NCBI GenBank assembly: GCA_001592805.2
Contig: CP051143.1
Coordinates: 186,001-250,000 of the forward strand
Reading direction: 5' to 3'
Length of the DNA stretch: 64,000 nucleotides
Source of the DNA: Peltaster fructicola
Lineage: Eukaryota > Ascomycota > Dothideomycetes
Of this stretch, positions 32,552-42,864 are shown one piece after another. How positions within the stretch are numbered: the stretch's first letter is position 1; every line of letters starts with the position of its first letter. Below the pieces are notes generated by a model. That model made no database searches, was not told the DNA's origin, and saw only the letters and a list, made by a program, of their open reading frames with translations. The position numbers and the translations under genes are program-made.

Positions 32552-33200
32552 ACTTCCAGTATAGTGGTAGGCTCTTACTATGGTATGCTTGGTCAAGCGA
32601 TCGAAGCACCTTTGACAGAGACAAGGCAATGCAGCCATTCTCTTATACTAGATATCGGCAAGCTGCCCAGCACCGTCTATTGCTGTATCAAGACACGACT
32701 GTAGATGCGCGACTGTGAATTGCGTGGAGGTAAGAAAGAGGTCACAAGAGAGAGACCTTGCTACTTGCTTCATAATGGGTCCTTCGATACCGATGCATTT
32801 GGCGCGTCTGTAGAGCCAGAATACTTTGTGCCTCTGAAAGATGTTCATCGTTGCAGCAGATGAGCTGGGTTGAGGTTCCGCCATGTCGAAGCGCCACATT
32901 ATAGAACCTCTCTTTGCTTGTCTCATGGCTTCTCGCACGCCATCGTAATTGTAGTCGTTGCTACAATGTCCTACAAAAGCCTTCCATCCAGCGCGCATGC
33001 CGCTAAAGTGCATGCGAAGAACACGCGAGATCGCGGAAAAAGTGGACACCAACGCGCGCATCAGAGCTTCGAAATCTAAGCGCTTCTTCACTTCACTGTA
33101 AACAACACAACAAACAGCACTTGACATCCAACTCCTACGCTGTACACCTCTCGCCAACAAACCTAACGTGGCTATCGATCACGCAACCATCATTGACAAG
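32552..33200. other. Intergenic region upstream of chz1
   Basis: These 649 bases contain a minus-strand open frame of 170 codons (33160-32648) that I do not support: it has no family motif and overlaps the likely chz1 promoter and leader. Nothing else is seen. Confidence 0.4.
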
Positions 33201-33640
33201 ATGAGCGACTCAATGCAGACTTCAAACCAGGAGCAGCAGCATGCCGAAGCCGTCGATGCTGGCAAGGGCAAAGGCAAGGCATTCGAAGACACTGCCATGG
33301 GCTCAAGTGACGAGGAGGAAGATGAGGACTATGATGAGGTGTGCTATAGCACACAACACTGTCTTTACAATTGCTAACGTTGCATAGGCTGAGGGTACGG
33401 TGGCTCTTCAAGACTACTCATGAGCGCAAACTAACACACTCCACAGGAGAGCCAGAGGAGGCCGACGAAGACAACATGGAGGAGATTGACGAGGACAACA
33501 TCGTGGGTCGTCGCACTCGTGGCAAGAACATAGATTTCGCCAAGGCAGCAGAGGAGCTTCGTTCAGAGGGCAACGAAGAGGATGACGATGATGAGGAGGA
33601 CGATGACTTCCAGGCTGAGGACGAAGAGATGGCCGATTGA
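33201..33640 (+). CDS. chz1: Histone H2A.Z-H2B chaperone Chz1
   Basis: Three exons (33201-33338, 33388-33394, 33447-33640) make 339 nt, 112 aa. The CHZ motif GRRTRGKNIDFAKAAEEL, with acidic flanks (SSDEEEDEDYDE, EEIDEDNIV, NEEDDDDEEDDD), is diagnostic of Chz1. Chz1 binds H2A.Z-H2B dimers and delivers them to SWR1. Exon 2 is only 7 nt (GCTGAGG). Both flanking introns (49 and 52 nt) have clear branch points (gctaac, actaac) and cag/tag acceptors, and only the microexon keeps the frame between DYDE and EPEEADEDNMEE. The start is the first ATG of that frame; an in-frame GTG at 33168 is not needed. The length matches other filamentous-fungal Chz1 proteins. Confidence 0.92.
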
Positions 33641-33642
33641 AC

Positions 33643-33648
33643 ACCTTG
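33643..33648 (-). promoter_or_regulatory. CAAGGT core, farthest upstream of Zap1-like gene
   Basis: Minus-strand CCATGCAAGGTGTT, just after the chz1 stop codon. It matches the other copies at the core and at the GTGT side. Confidence 0.3.
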
Positions 33649-33964
33649 CATGGTCGTGGCAGTCTGAGCGTCGACACACATATTAGATCTGTGTTCGTGA
33701 GAGGTCACGTGGCTGACCTGACCTGGCCTGCTGCCCGACTGCACACTTGAGTACTGCGTCCACGAGCATCTTGCCCTGTACAGTGCTGCAGAATTACAAC
33801 GACTCGAAATAGCATGACAGTTGAGCATCTTGCTAAACCAGATGCATGAACAAAAGCGAAGCATATGTCCATATAACATCCCACGCGTGTGTCAGTGATG
33901 ATTACTTGGATCCTGATGTGAAGTCACGACCGCAGACGCACCATTGCTGCTCCAGCTACACGTA

Positions 33965-33970
33965 CAAGGT
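33965..33970 (+). promoter_or_regulatory. CAAGGT core upstream of Zap1-like gene
   Basis: Plus-strand TACAAGGTGAC. It has only the core and the following G in common with the other sites. Confidence 0.3.
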
Positions 33971-34082
33971 GACATTATCGATTATGTTCATTGCCAAGCC
34001 TACTTCTTCACTTTTACAGTGCCACCAATCAGCGAGCACTACAACCAGACCTGACCCCACGGATATCGAGACTTCAGATAAA

Positions 34083-34094
34083 ACACCTTGATGG
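34083..34094 (-). promoter_or_regulatory. Candidate zinc-response element of Zap1-like gene
   Basis: The minus strand reads CCATCAAGGTGT, identical over 12 bases to the ZIP promoter site at 14592. Its distance to the ATG at 34318 is about 225 bases, a plausible promoter position; it would be too close to serve a start at 34123. Confidence 0.55.
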
Positions 34095-34273
34095 CAGGGC
34101 ATCTCACAAAGTATAGGCACTGATGTCAGCAGAAGTTAATCGCCATTTTCGGTCTCTAGGACGCACATTCTGCTCTTTCACTCCAGGAGTGTGCTGTCTC
34201 AGTAACCATCTCGATCAATGGACCAGGCAAAGATCATCACAATCTCGCGGACAGCACAGTCCACGCAAGATAT

Positions 34274-34279
34274 CAAGGT
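34274..34279 (+). promoter_or_regulatory. Additional ATCAAGGT site near the Zap1-like start
   Basis: ATATCAAGGTCC lies 39 bases before the ATG at 34318. It is the fourth ATCAAGGT in the two zinc-related upstream regions. Confidence 0.35.
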
Positions 34280-34317
34280 CCAAAAGAGCGTCTACAACAT
34301 ACGAGGGCCCTCCAGCC

Positions 34318-35811
34318 ATGACTCCTACCACAGTAGAACCGACCACATGCGAGCGACGCTCCGTACTCTCTGACGCCGAAATCTATCTATTGCACAGTAC
34401 TCCGGCATCATCAGCATGCGTCTTCAACGACTACAACCCAGACGCCGTCCTTGGACGGTCTGCTGGCTTCGAAGAGGAACCCACAGGAATGATGGCGCAA
34501 TATGGCAGTGACACGGACAAATACTCGTCGCTACCTTGCTGCACTCAATCCTACTGCGGTTTCGGCTTACAACCTACCGTAGACCCTGCTCTGTCGAGTG
34601 TCTGCACCGATGTCAGTGCATGCTTCGACTTTGCGTGCCTGGACGAAGCATGTCTGGAATATGCGACCACACCATGTCAAGAGCCAGGATGCGCAGAGCC
34701 AGCGGCGATGCAATGTACCGATCCAAACTGTGAAGACACGACAGATTGCTTGGAATGTCTGGAAGATCCAGCACAGGCGTGCGACACATGCTGCATGTCT
34801 GATATCTGCCCGAATCCAGCACATGCGCACTTGCCCAAACACACTCATCCCATTCCTACCGGCTATGTGCCATGGCACTCACAGCATCCTCATTATGCTC
34901 AACACTTTCATCCTTCCATCTGCTCATCGGACAGGAGTTCAGTCGAGCCACGACTTAGTGCCGCTCTGCAGAGCTCGTCTCTTAGCTACGCAAGCTCTCC
35001 TGTGCTCACTGATCCTTGTAGCACGCCTGCTGGCATTGATCATATCTCGCTCGATACACCCAGCAGAGGCGGCCATCGCCGACTACAAGGCGCTCCGGCT
35101 AGACAGTCCGATGGAGCATACCTATGCCACTGGATCGTGGATCCCTCGACAAGCGTGACCTGTGGGCATGCATTCGCAGACGCTAAGGGACTACACGAGC
35201 ACATCCAAGGCGATCACTTCGCTGGCAGCGTGTCGAATCATCCCTGCCACTGGTATGGTTGCGACAGTGGCGCTTTCAACACCAAGCCCAAGCTAGCAAG
35301 ACATCTGCACAGTCACACCGAATACAAACCTCACAGCTGTGATTATCCTGGCTGTGGTCTCAGTTTCGTCACACAACAGCAGCGAGATGTACATCGCAAG
35401 AAACACACTGGCGAGAAGCCTTTCGCATGTAAGGTTTGCGGTAAAGCTTTTGCCTATATGGATCTTCTCAAGAGTCACATGCGGTCAGGTGTGCATGGAC
35501 AGGCAGACAAGAAGTTCGCCTGTGTGATCTGTGGCGAAGGCTTCAGCGACAGCTCGAACAGGACTAAACACACGAAAAGCGTCCATGACCCAATCACTGG
35601 TGTACCGTGTCCAGAGCGAGGCTGCAGCTATGTTGACACGCGGCGAGAGAAGCTAAGACTCCATTGCGAAGGTGCTGGCCACGCTCTGGGTTTGATGGCT
35701 AATTCTCGAGAATGGGAAGAATACTTTACCCAAGAACAGACCCTACGTCGTCCTCATAAGGGTCACAGGAAGAAGCGATCTGCACAGCAGGCTGGCTTTG
35801 AGCTCGTGTGA
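34318..35811 (+). CDS. C2H2 zinc-finger transcription factor, Zap1/ZafA-like
   Basis: This is an intronless gene of 497 aa from the ATG at 34318; the same frame is open back to an ATG at 34123 (562 aa), but the extra part is not protein-like and contains a CAAGGT site. The N-terminal half has a Cys-rich segment with repeated CxxxxC/CxxC steps (CLDEACLEY, CQEPGCAEP, CTDPNCED, CLECLEDP, CDTCC). Six C2H2 fingers form the C-terminus. The first is atypical (CHW...TCGHAF...DH), the second is CHWYGCDSG...KLARHLHSH, linkers are HTEYKPH and HTGEKPF, and the fifth has CGEGFSDSSNRTKH. This order, with the W-type first fingers and SSN-x-x-KH late finger, resembles the zinc-sensing activators Zap1 and ZafA. 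The Cys-rich part could be the zinc-sensing region (inference). Confidence 0.78.
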   Translation: MTPTTVEPTTCERRSVLSDAEIYLLHSTPASSACVFNDYNPDAVLGRSAGFEEEPTGMMAQYGSDTDKYSSLPCCTQSYCGFGLQPTVDPALSSVCTDVSACFDFACLDEACLEYATTPCQEPGCAEPAAMQCTDPNCEDTTDCLECLEDPAQACDTCCMSDICPNPAHAHLPKHTHPIPTGYVPWHSQHPHYAQHFHPSICSSDRSSVEPRLSAALQSSSLSYASSPVLTDPCSTPAGIDHISLDTPSRGGHRRLQGAPARQSDGAYLCHWIVDPSTSVTCGHAFADAKGLHEHIQGDHFAGSVSNHPCHWYGCDSGAFNTKPKLARHLHSHTEYKPHSCDYPGCGLSFVTQQQRDVHRKKHTGEKPFACKVCGKAFAYMDLLKSHMRSGVHGQADKKFACVICGEGFSDSSNRTKHTKSVHDPITGVPCPERGCSYVDTRREKLRLHCEGAGHALGLMANSREWEEYFTQEQTLRRPHKGHRKKRSAQQAGFELV

Positions 35812-36242
35812 TAAGACGTTGCTTAGGCTGAAAGGGTCTGCAGGACGCGACAGGCAACGTCTACTACAAGCACCACGATTTCATGACAGCTAGGAGTGGA
35901 ACATGAGATACAGTCGGAGGAGATCATGAATATTAGCGAAGGCGTTGGTGGACATTTGCGTGTTTGGGCGGCTTGGAACATGAGAATTATTGGTGATTGA
36001 TGCTTGGCATCTTATGATACAGAGCGGTATTGTTATGCCGATCGGTTCGTTTATTCCCTCAGTGATCGCAAATGCAAACACTGTTCCCTTGTTGCATTTC
36101 AGTGAGAGCAAGTCTCACTGTCGTCTGTCCTGTGTATGGCGACACTACATATGCTAGTCTGCTCTGCTGTTGCCGCTCCGGTGGTCGCAAGCTATGGGTA
36201 AAGAGATCTGGTTTTGCTTGTGTTGCCGCTGCTGTCGACATT
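35812..36242. other. Intergenic region between convergent genes
   Basis: These 431 bases separate the Zap1-like gene and prp5, which converge. I see nothing in it. Confidence 0.4.
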
Positions 36243-39200
36243 TCAAACGACACTATACCTACCAGTAGTAGGCTTGGCGGCTGCTTCTGTCTCATGCTTT
36301 CTCAACCCTTCACGAGCAAGCTCACAAAGCTGATGCATGGCAGTCTCAACGGCAACAGCGGTGTCACCTTCGACCAAGGAGTAGAGCTTTGGTTGTTCGC
36401 CAGCTTTCGGCTCTTTACCAGCCTCATAGAAGATGCCCTTCGTGGTGATAGAGACGTGTGTTGCTTCGAGCACCTTAGCAACATTCTGGCGTTGAGTGAC
36501 ATACCAGCGAGCGGATTGGGGAAGATCGTTGACTTGAAGGACAGCATGGTAGGCACCAGCGTCTGGTCCGTGATTGTCGATGGGACGACCTGTGTCTGAT
36601 TCAGTGTATTAGTGTTGAACCACATATATGCACGAGTAACTTACCTCTGGTAGCACCGCCAGCACGATCCTTATTGACGCTAGCAGCAGCTGCTGCAGCG
36701 CGCTGAAGTGCCGTCATTCCGGCAGTAGAGCCACCGCGCGAGCCAGTATTAGCAGGACCAGCACGCTGTTTCGAGACTGGGAGTGGAGCTTCAGTCTTTG
36801 TGACGACCATGGCTTCTTTGAGCATCCTCTCGAACTCTGATCGACCAGTGTCCTGTACTTCCTTGCTGGCTTCTGGTTTCTTTTCATCTTTGATCATGTC
36901 CTCTGGGTTGAGTTCAACTCCATCAATACCGTACTTCTTGGCGACCAGAGCGCGCTCCATGTCGCGTCCAGCTTGAAGACGAGCAATACCGTGACCACCG
37001 AACCCACTCGTGTGTTCCTTCAGCTCGCCGGTCTTGACCTTGTTCTGAAATTCGTCAGCCAAAGCTTGAAGCGCTGGAGGAACAGCGGTGTTGCTGTCTG
37101 TCAATGCTTTGACGAGGAATGGAGCATAGCGAGTCTCATCATTGGTGATGAACGTAACGGCCAAACCTTTGTTGCCAGCACGACCAGTGCGACCACATCG
37201 ATGAACGTAGTCCTCGTGGTGGTTGGGACAGTCGTAGTTGACAACAAGGCTCAACTGCTTGACATCAAGACCACGGGCAGCCACAGAGGTCGCAACAAGG
37301 ACATCAACGACGCCTCGCTTGAAGTCTGAGATGAACTGATCGCGGTCGGCCTGATCGCGTCCACCATGAATCGAGTGAACAGGGTAGCCCATGCCCAACA
37401 GTAGACCGTGGAGCTGATCGGCACCCTCTTGTCGCTCAACAAATATCAACGAGCGGTTTCCGTTGTCTGACACATGGTTGTTTCCGAGATAATGTAGCAA
37501 GCGCTTGAACTTCTCAGGCACCGATATGACCTCGATAATCTGCTCAATCTCGTCGGCAACAACGCTACGGCCACCGACTGTGATCTGTACAGGGTTCTTA
37601 AGTGCTCGGAGTGCGAAGTGCTCCATGGATTGGGGAAGTGTGGCCGAGAAGAGAACGGCCTGCTTGGTTGGTCGAATCAGCTGAACGACCTGCTGGATCT
37701 GCTTGCCGAAGCCCATGTCGAACATGCGGTCAGCTTCATCGAGGACCAAGTATGTAACTCGAGCCATGTTGGTGACGCGACCTTGGTTAGATCCGATGAG
37801 GTCAATGAGGCGACCAGGAGTAGCAACAACGATCTCAGCACCACGCTTGAGCTCGGCGATGTGTTCGCTGATAGGAGGTCCGCCGTAGCAACAGGAAGCA
37901 CGCAGCCCGAGCGTGCTCAAGAACGGCTTGCATTCTTTGTGAACTTGCACGGCCAGCTCACGTGTCGGCACGATTATGAGCGCGATTGGACCTTCTCCGT
38001 TCTTCAGTGGGCGCTGATCTTTGACGTGTCGGAACATCGGTAGAAGGTATGCCATTGTCTTTCCAGAGCCGGTTTTCGCGACAGCAAGAGTGTCACGACC
38101 AGACATGATAGCTGAGAGAGCCTGTGACTGAATGGCTGTTGGCTTCTGAAACTCGAGTGAGCGAATGACATCGAGAATCTGCGACCCAAATCCGCCTTGT
38201 GGGAACGTCTGAATTGGCTTTGGCACATTGTCGCCTGTGACTGTGATGTTTTCTAGCTCGGCACGAAGGACTTCGAGTTGTTCCTCGGTGATATCAGCTA
38301 GCTCGGTGGATTCGCTGTAGAAGTCCTTGCGAAATGGTTCGTAGTCCATCTCGGCGTGGTCGACGACCGGCCAGAACCTAGCCTTCTTCTTTGGACCATC
38401 GTCGAGAGAGTTGTCCATGGCGTTGATGTTGACCTCTTCATCATCCGAATTGAAGCCTCGAGCTGCTCGATTCTTGCCACCACGTATGTCCTTGAGGTAG
38501 TCAATCTTGGCCTCTTTTGGTGTCTCAAGGTTACTCATGAACGCGTCGAGAGGATCAACGTCTTCACCAACATTCTCTCCGGCGGGCACAGTCTCAGGAC
38601 GAGTGTCTGGGCGAGGAAGTGACTTCTGAGCCTCACGAGCGCGCTGCTCTGCTGTGCGCCTAGCTACAGCCTTGGACTCATCGTCACTAACGATGAGATC
38701 TTCGTCGACGTCTTCGTAGGTATCCACAGGATCAGAAGAAGTGGGGACGGAGGACAGGTTGCTGAACGTGCGGCTATTGGTGTCGTGATCGTAAGGAGCG
38801 CGTGTGGACATAGCCTCCAGCTCTGCCATGCTTGCACGAAGTGCAGCTGCGAGTAATGTTAGTATGCCTTTCAACAAGCCTGGGTCCTGCACTTACCGCT
38901 TGGTTTGCCAGTTGCCTTGTCCCTGGCAAGACGCTCAGCAGCTCGCTTTGCAATCTCTGCAGGCTTGTAGGCCTTTGTAGGCTCTTCGTGGCCAGCATAT
39001 GCTCCCACACTTGGCCGGATATAGCTTGTGCCAAACTTAGGACCTGAGCCTTTGGTCTCTACCACCGGAGAGCCTTCAAGCTTCTTCACAGTCTTATCAC
39101 CTATCTGATTTTTCATAGCCTGCAGCTTAGCCAAGCGTGCAGCTCTCTTTGCTCCCTCGTCGAGTTCCTGGCCAGCACGACTAGAGGGACGAGAGCGGTC

Positions 39201-39779
39201 ATATGGTGAGGAGTTCTAACTTGTCAGTATGTATGTCCATGTATGAGCTCCAACGGGTGCTTGACTTACGCGGTAGCTTCGATCATCATGAGAACGTGGT
39301 GTCAAACGTCCATGTTCTTGTCCACGTCGTGGCGGTGGGGACTCGTCGCGATATGAGTCGTAGCGACGAGAGCGTTTGCGGTCTCCATCGTCGTAGCGGT
39401 CGTCATGGCGGTCTCGGTCGTCACGGCGATCTCTACCGTCATAGCGGTCGCGAGGCTCGTAGTAATCTCTACCGTTGTGACGATCACGCGATTCGTAATG
39501 ACGCTCGTTGTTACGATTTCTGTCGTCGCGGCGGTCGTATGCTAGCTCTTCATCTCTGAGGCGCTTTCTTGGGTTGTCATTCTCGCGTGGACGCTCTTGA
39601 CGGCGGTCACTGCGGCCGGACGCACGATTCTTGTCCTTCTGGAGAACCATGGTTAGTTGTTGAAGAAGAAGCAGGAAGGTGATGCAAAGCGCACTTACAT
39701 CTCTATTGTGAGATTCTCGACGGCGGCTGCGGTCCCGCGAGGAGCGAGGCTCATCACTGCGATCTTGTGAGCGAGCCAT
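36243..39779 (-). CDS. prp5: Pre-mRNA-processing DEAD-box RNA helicase Prp5
   Basis: Five exons (39779-39699, 39638-39270, 39215-38897, 38846-36645, 36595-36243) make 3324 nt, 1107 aa. All four introns (49-60 nt) have gtaagt donors. The N-terminus is Arg/Asp/Ser-rich (RSRRRESHNRD, RDRRDDRDRHDD). The helicase core starts with the Q motif FQKPTAIQSQAL, then AKTGSGKT, PTRELAVQ, VLDEADRMFD, FSATLPQSM, ATSVAARGLDVKQ and HRCGRTGRAGNKG. The C-terminal part has KKYGIDGVELNPED and, in the last exon, GRPIDNHGPDAGAYHA and KVLEATHVSITTKG, both typical of Prp5/DDX46. Prp5 remodels U2 snRNP at branch-site recognition in prespliceosome assembly. Its length is near that of other fungal Prp5. It shares a 520-bp divergent promoter with the HMG-box gene. 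Confidence 0.96.
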
Positions 39780-40299
39780 CTGTAGACGGCTGTGAGGGTG
39801 CCAATACCAGAGAGATACTGCAGAGCGGTCACCTGCAGTCGTTAATTGAAGAAGCAGAAGCACATGAAGCTGGAACAAATTCACCACATGACGCATGCGC
39901 GTTGCGCTAGTCTCAATTCGGACCTTTCCTGAGCTTGGGCAAGTTGCTACCGATGACACGGCTCACAGGAGCGACAATTGAGCTCAGGATGATGCGCCCT
40001 GACTTCACCATGCTAAGTCGTCCCTTGAGCGATCGCGTGCGAACATCCGCAGTGTCTCCATCTCATTGTGCTCTGTGGAAGTCGAGGTGAACAACTGATT
40101 ACTAGTTGCCTCACCCCGGCTGCTTTCCCCAGCCTCCCTACCAACTTCACACGCGACATCAGTACTTCAGTTCGTTTCGAACCAAGTTCCACCTCGCAAC
40201 CACCAATATAACAGCAACGCACGCCCACAAGAACATTATCAGGGTCACTTCCAGCAGCCAAGGTGATTTACCTTTCAAGGAGCAGCACCAATTGTCACA
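39780..40299. other. Divergent promoter region of prp5 and the HMG-box gene
   Basis: These 520 bases separate two start codons and contain no supported gene. No clear TATA box is seen. Confidence 0.4.
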
Positions 40300-41462
40300 A
40301 TGCTGGGTCGCCATGTCGCGGCCGTGCTGCACGGCTCGGCGAATACACAGCTCGTGAAACCACTATCGACTACCTTCACAACCCGTCTCAGCATTCGCGT
40401 GGCACCTGTATCGCATCGTCGGCTGTACGCGACACCGTCAAGGCCGAAGAAGGCAGTTGGCGAGGCTAGTAGACCGATTAAACGAACGCCCAAAGTCACG
40501 AGCCCAGAAGCCGCTGCGAAGAAGGAGGCCGATGCCAAGAAAGCCGCAGAAAAGAAGACAGCACTAGCAGAAAAGAAGAAGGCGCTCGCAGCCAAGAAAA
40601 AGGCCACAGCAGAGAAGAAGAAACTGACAGCAGCCAAGAAGAAGCTCGATGCAGAGAAGAAGAAGGCTGCTGCGGCCAAGAAGAAAGCCACAAAGGGCGA
40701 GGCCGGGAAGCAGCAAGCGGTCAAGCTTGAGATCCAAAATCTGAAGAAGGCTGCATTGAACCCACCACCAGGTTACCATGCTACATCCGCCTGGACTCAC
40801 TTCCTCAAGGACCAGCATGCGAAGACGGCAAACGAGTATGAAGGCCTTGCCAGCCAGGAGAGAATCTCACGTGCTTCCAAGACCATCGCTGAGAGATGGA
40901 AGAACATCACGCCAGCCGAGCGAGAGGTCAGTAACGCACACTCTGTCTGTGACTCATGCTAACACAAAGCGTTACAGCACTACAATCATATCGCCAGCAC
41001 CACCAATGATGAGCGTAAAACAGCATACAAAGCCTGGGTCCTTGCACATAGTGCAGAAGATATCCAGTTGGCCAATACGGCACGCAGAGCTCTACGACGC
41101 CGGCTAGAAGCCAATCTAACACGCGGCCACCGCTCAAAGTGGCCGCGCATCGAAGACGAGCGAGGTTTGAAGCCTCCAGTGTCTGCTTTCATCCGATTTT
41201 CAGTTAACAGAAGGGCGAGTGGCGATTTCAAGGCTATCAAGCCCAGCGAAGCACAGAAGCTTATTGGCGCGGAGTGGAAGGCACTTGCTGACAACGAGAA
41301 GAAGGTAGGCCTGACCGCAACTTGATGGACGTGTTTTCACTGACTCTGTTCTAGAAATATGAGGCTATCGCCAGCAAGGACCGGGACCAGTATTATCACG
41401 ACTATTCGCACGTATATGGACATGAAGCTCCAAGCCAACAAACGGCGTCAGCTGCTGCATGA
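40300..41462 (+). CDS. Mitochondrial protein with two HMG boxes (mtDNA packaging, Abf2/TFAM-like)
   Basis: Three exons (40300-40926, 40978-41304, 41355-41462) make 1062 nt, 353 aa; the introns are 51 and 50 nt. The first 50 residues are basic, Ser/Thr-rich and lack acidic residues (MLGRHVAAVLHG, TRLSIRVAP, SHRRLYATPS), as in a mitochondrial presequence. Residues about 66-140 are an uninterrupted Lys/Ala/Glu array (AAKKK, AEKKK steps), probably a charged helix or coiled coil. HMG box A follows (GYHATSAWTHFLKDQH...RWKNITPAERE), then box B (LKPPVSAFIRFSVNRRASG...EWKALADNEKK). Two tandem HMG boxes with a presequence are the layout of Abf2/TFAM-type proteins that bend and compact mtDNA. The long Lys/Ala segment is extra compared with yeast Abf2. 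Confidence 0.88.
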
Positions 41463-42864
41463 ACGAGCTACTCTATGTTGTCCCTGATGATTGGCGCAAA
41501 GGTTTTCGCTGTTGGTGGTCCCCCGAACTCGAGCTGTATACCAAGAACTGGGCATTGTACAACCTGTAATCCTGTCAATTGGCGGGTGGCGTAAGACTAT
41601 GGCAGCGAAACGATGCGGTTGATGTCCAGCGTACTGTATCCAAGATAATACACTTCTCCTTTGTACGTCTCAATCTCATGTACGAGTGCTCGACCAGGAC
41701 ATCCTCTTGCAGCCACTGCTTAAGCTTGTGAGATCAGCGATCGGCGTTTCTTGTATGCGAGGAGTCCTAAGCAGCACGGAACTGTGACGACGTTACACGT
41801 TCCGTACTGACCAGCACTGATGACAAGGACCATCACTGCACGCGATGGAGTGCTCCTTTTTCAGGCGCAGATGACGACTTGTCCAGAATAGAAGCTCTAG
41901 AGAACGGACCTTCCATGCATATAGTGGAGACGAACCTTTTCGCTAGAGGCCGCCGAGAGATGCAGCGAACCTTGTCAAATGCAGTTCTCGTCCGAAGATC
42001 ATTAGGATAGCTTTGCATGAGCTCATCATAGCGGTGATAGTGTGATGCGGTGGCATGCACTGGTCGGTGAGATGCAGTCCGCGGAAGCATGCACGCGCAC
42101 ACTCCTGTGCCAGGTACCATCCGTGTATGCAGTATGGGACTTCCGCCCTGGTACGCCTCCTCGTACGAGACAGATGAAGCGTTCGCGATCATCCATGTGC
42201 GCTCGATCGAGGTTCTCATCTCGTTGGCTCCCTGTAGCAGGACTCCCATAGACACGTGGCTCTACTGAAATGTTGTCGGCGATTTCAGCTCCTGCGCGGC
42301 CGGGTAGGGATACGGCGACTCATCTCGTCATCTTGTCTGATGATTTTAGGCAAACGGCGGTGCAGTATTGACGAACTATTGCATCCAAATTCACGCGTAC
42401 CCCTGCTCTCCACAAGCATCTCCGCTTTAACGACACCACCTTTCATCAGCCAAAACCTGGCTTATCCTCTTTATTGCTCTATTCCAGTGACATTGTCCGG
42501 ATCCCCGACTTGCCACTGACTGCTGTCATTCACGCTCGTTGTTCTTCTCACTGCATCGTCGACTTGTCTCTCGATTTAGCATTAGCATCGGCATCGGCGT
42601 TGCTCTTGGCTCACCTCACTGCATCTCACTAGCTTCCGAGCCGACACGACTCAACCAGGGCGCCTTCACTCCCTTGCGTCAGTCCAAGCTGTTCCTTTGA
42701 CCTTTGCAGTCAGTGCGACCACGCACCTGGTATAGGCTTCGAGAGCGGCAAGAACACGTCCGCGTGCTGCAAGTTGGGACATTCGAGCACAAACTGGTCA
42801 TTTTGACTGTCGCTCTCGACGCACGACACCCAGGGCTACATCAACAGCAGCGGCAGAAAGAGCT
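41463..42864. other. Intergenic region upstream of the coiled-coil gene
   Basis: These 1402 bases contain no supported gene. A minus-strand frame of 140 codons (42255-41833) looks random. A small GCATCGGCATCGGC repeat occurs near 42585. The last few hundred bases are probably promoter and leader. Confidence 0.4.

Larger units (their letters stand above)
33641..34317. other. Upstream region of the Zap1-like gene
   Basis: From the chz1 stop to the preferred ATG this holds four CAAGGT cores (33643, 33965, 34085, 34274), listed separately where useful. An alternative in-frame ATG at 34123 lies inside it. A 10-codon upstream frame (34091-34123) ends in TGA overlapping that ATG (TGATG). Confidence 0.45.

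Noticed and set aside
32648-33160. 170-codon minus-strand frame before chz1
   Set aside because: No recognisable motif, mixed composition, and it covers the likely chz1 promoter.
40275-40724. Minus-strand Phe/Ala/Ser-rich frame resembling a membrane protein
   Set aside because: It is the complement of the Lys/Ala codon array (AAG/GCC) of the HMG-box gene.
41833-42255. 140-codon minus-strand frame in an intergenic region
   Set aside because: No motif or splice partners; length is within chance for this base composition.
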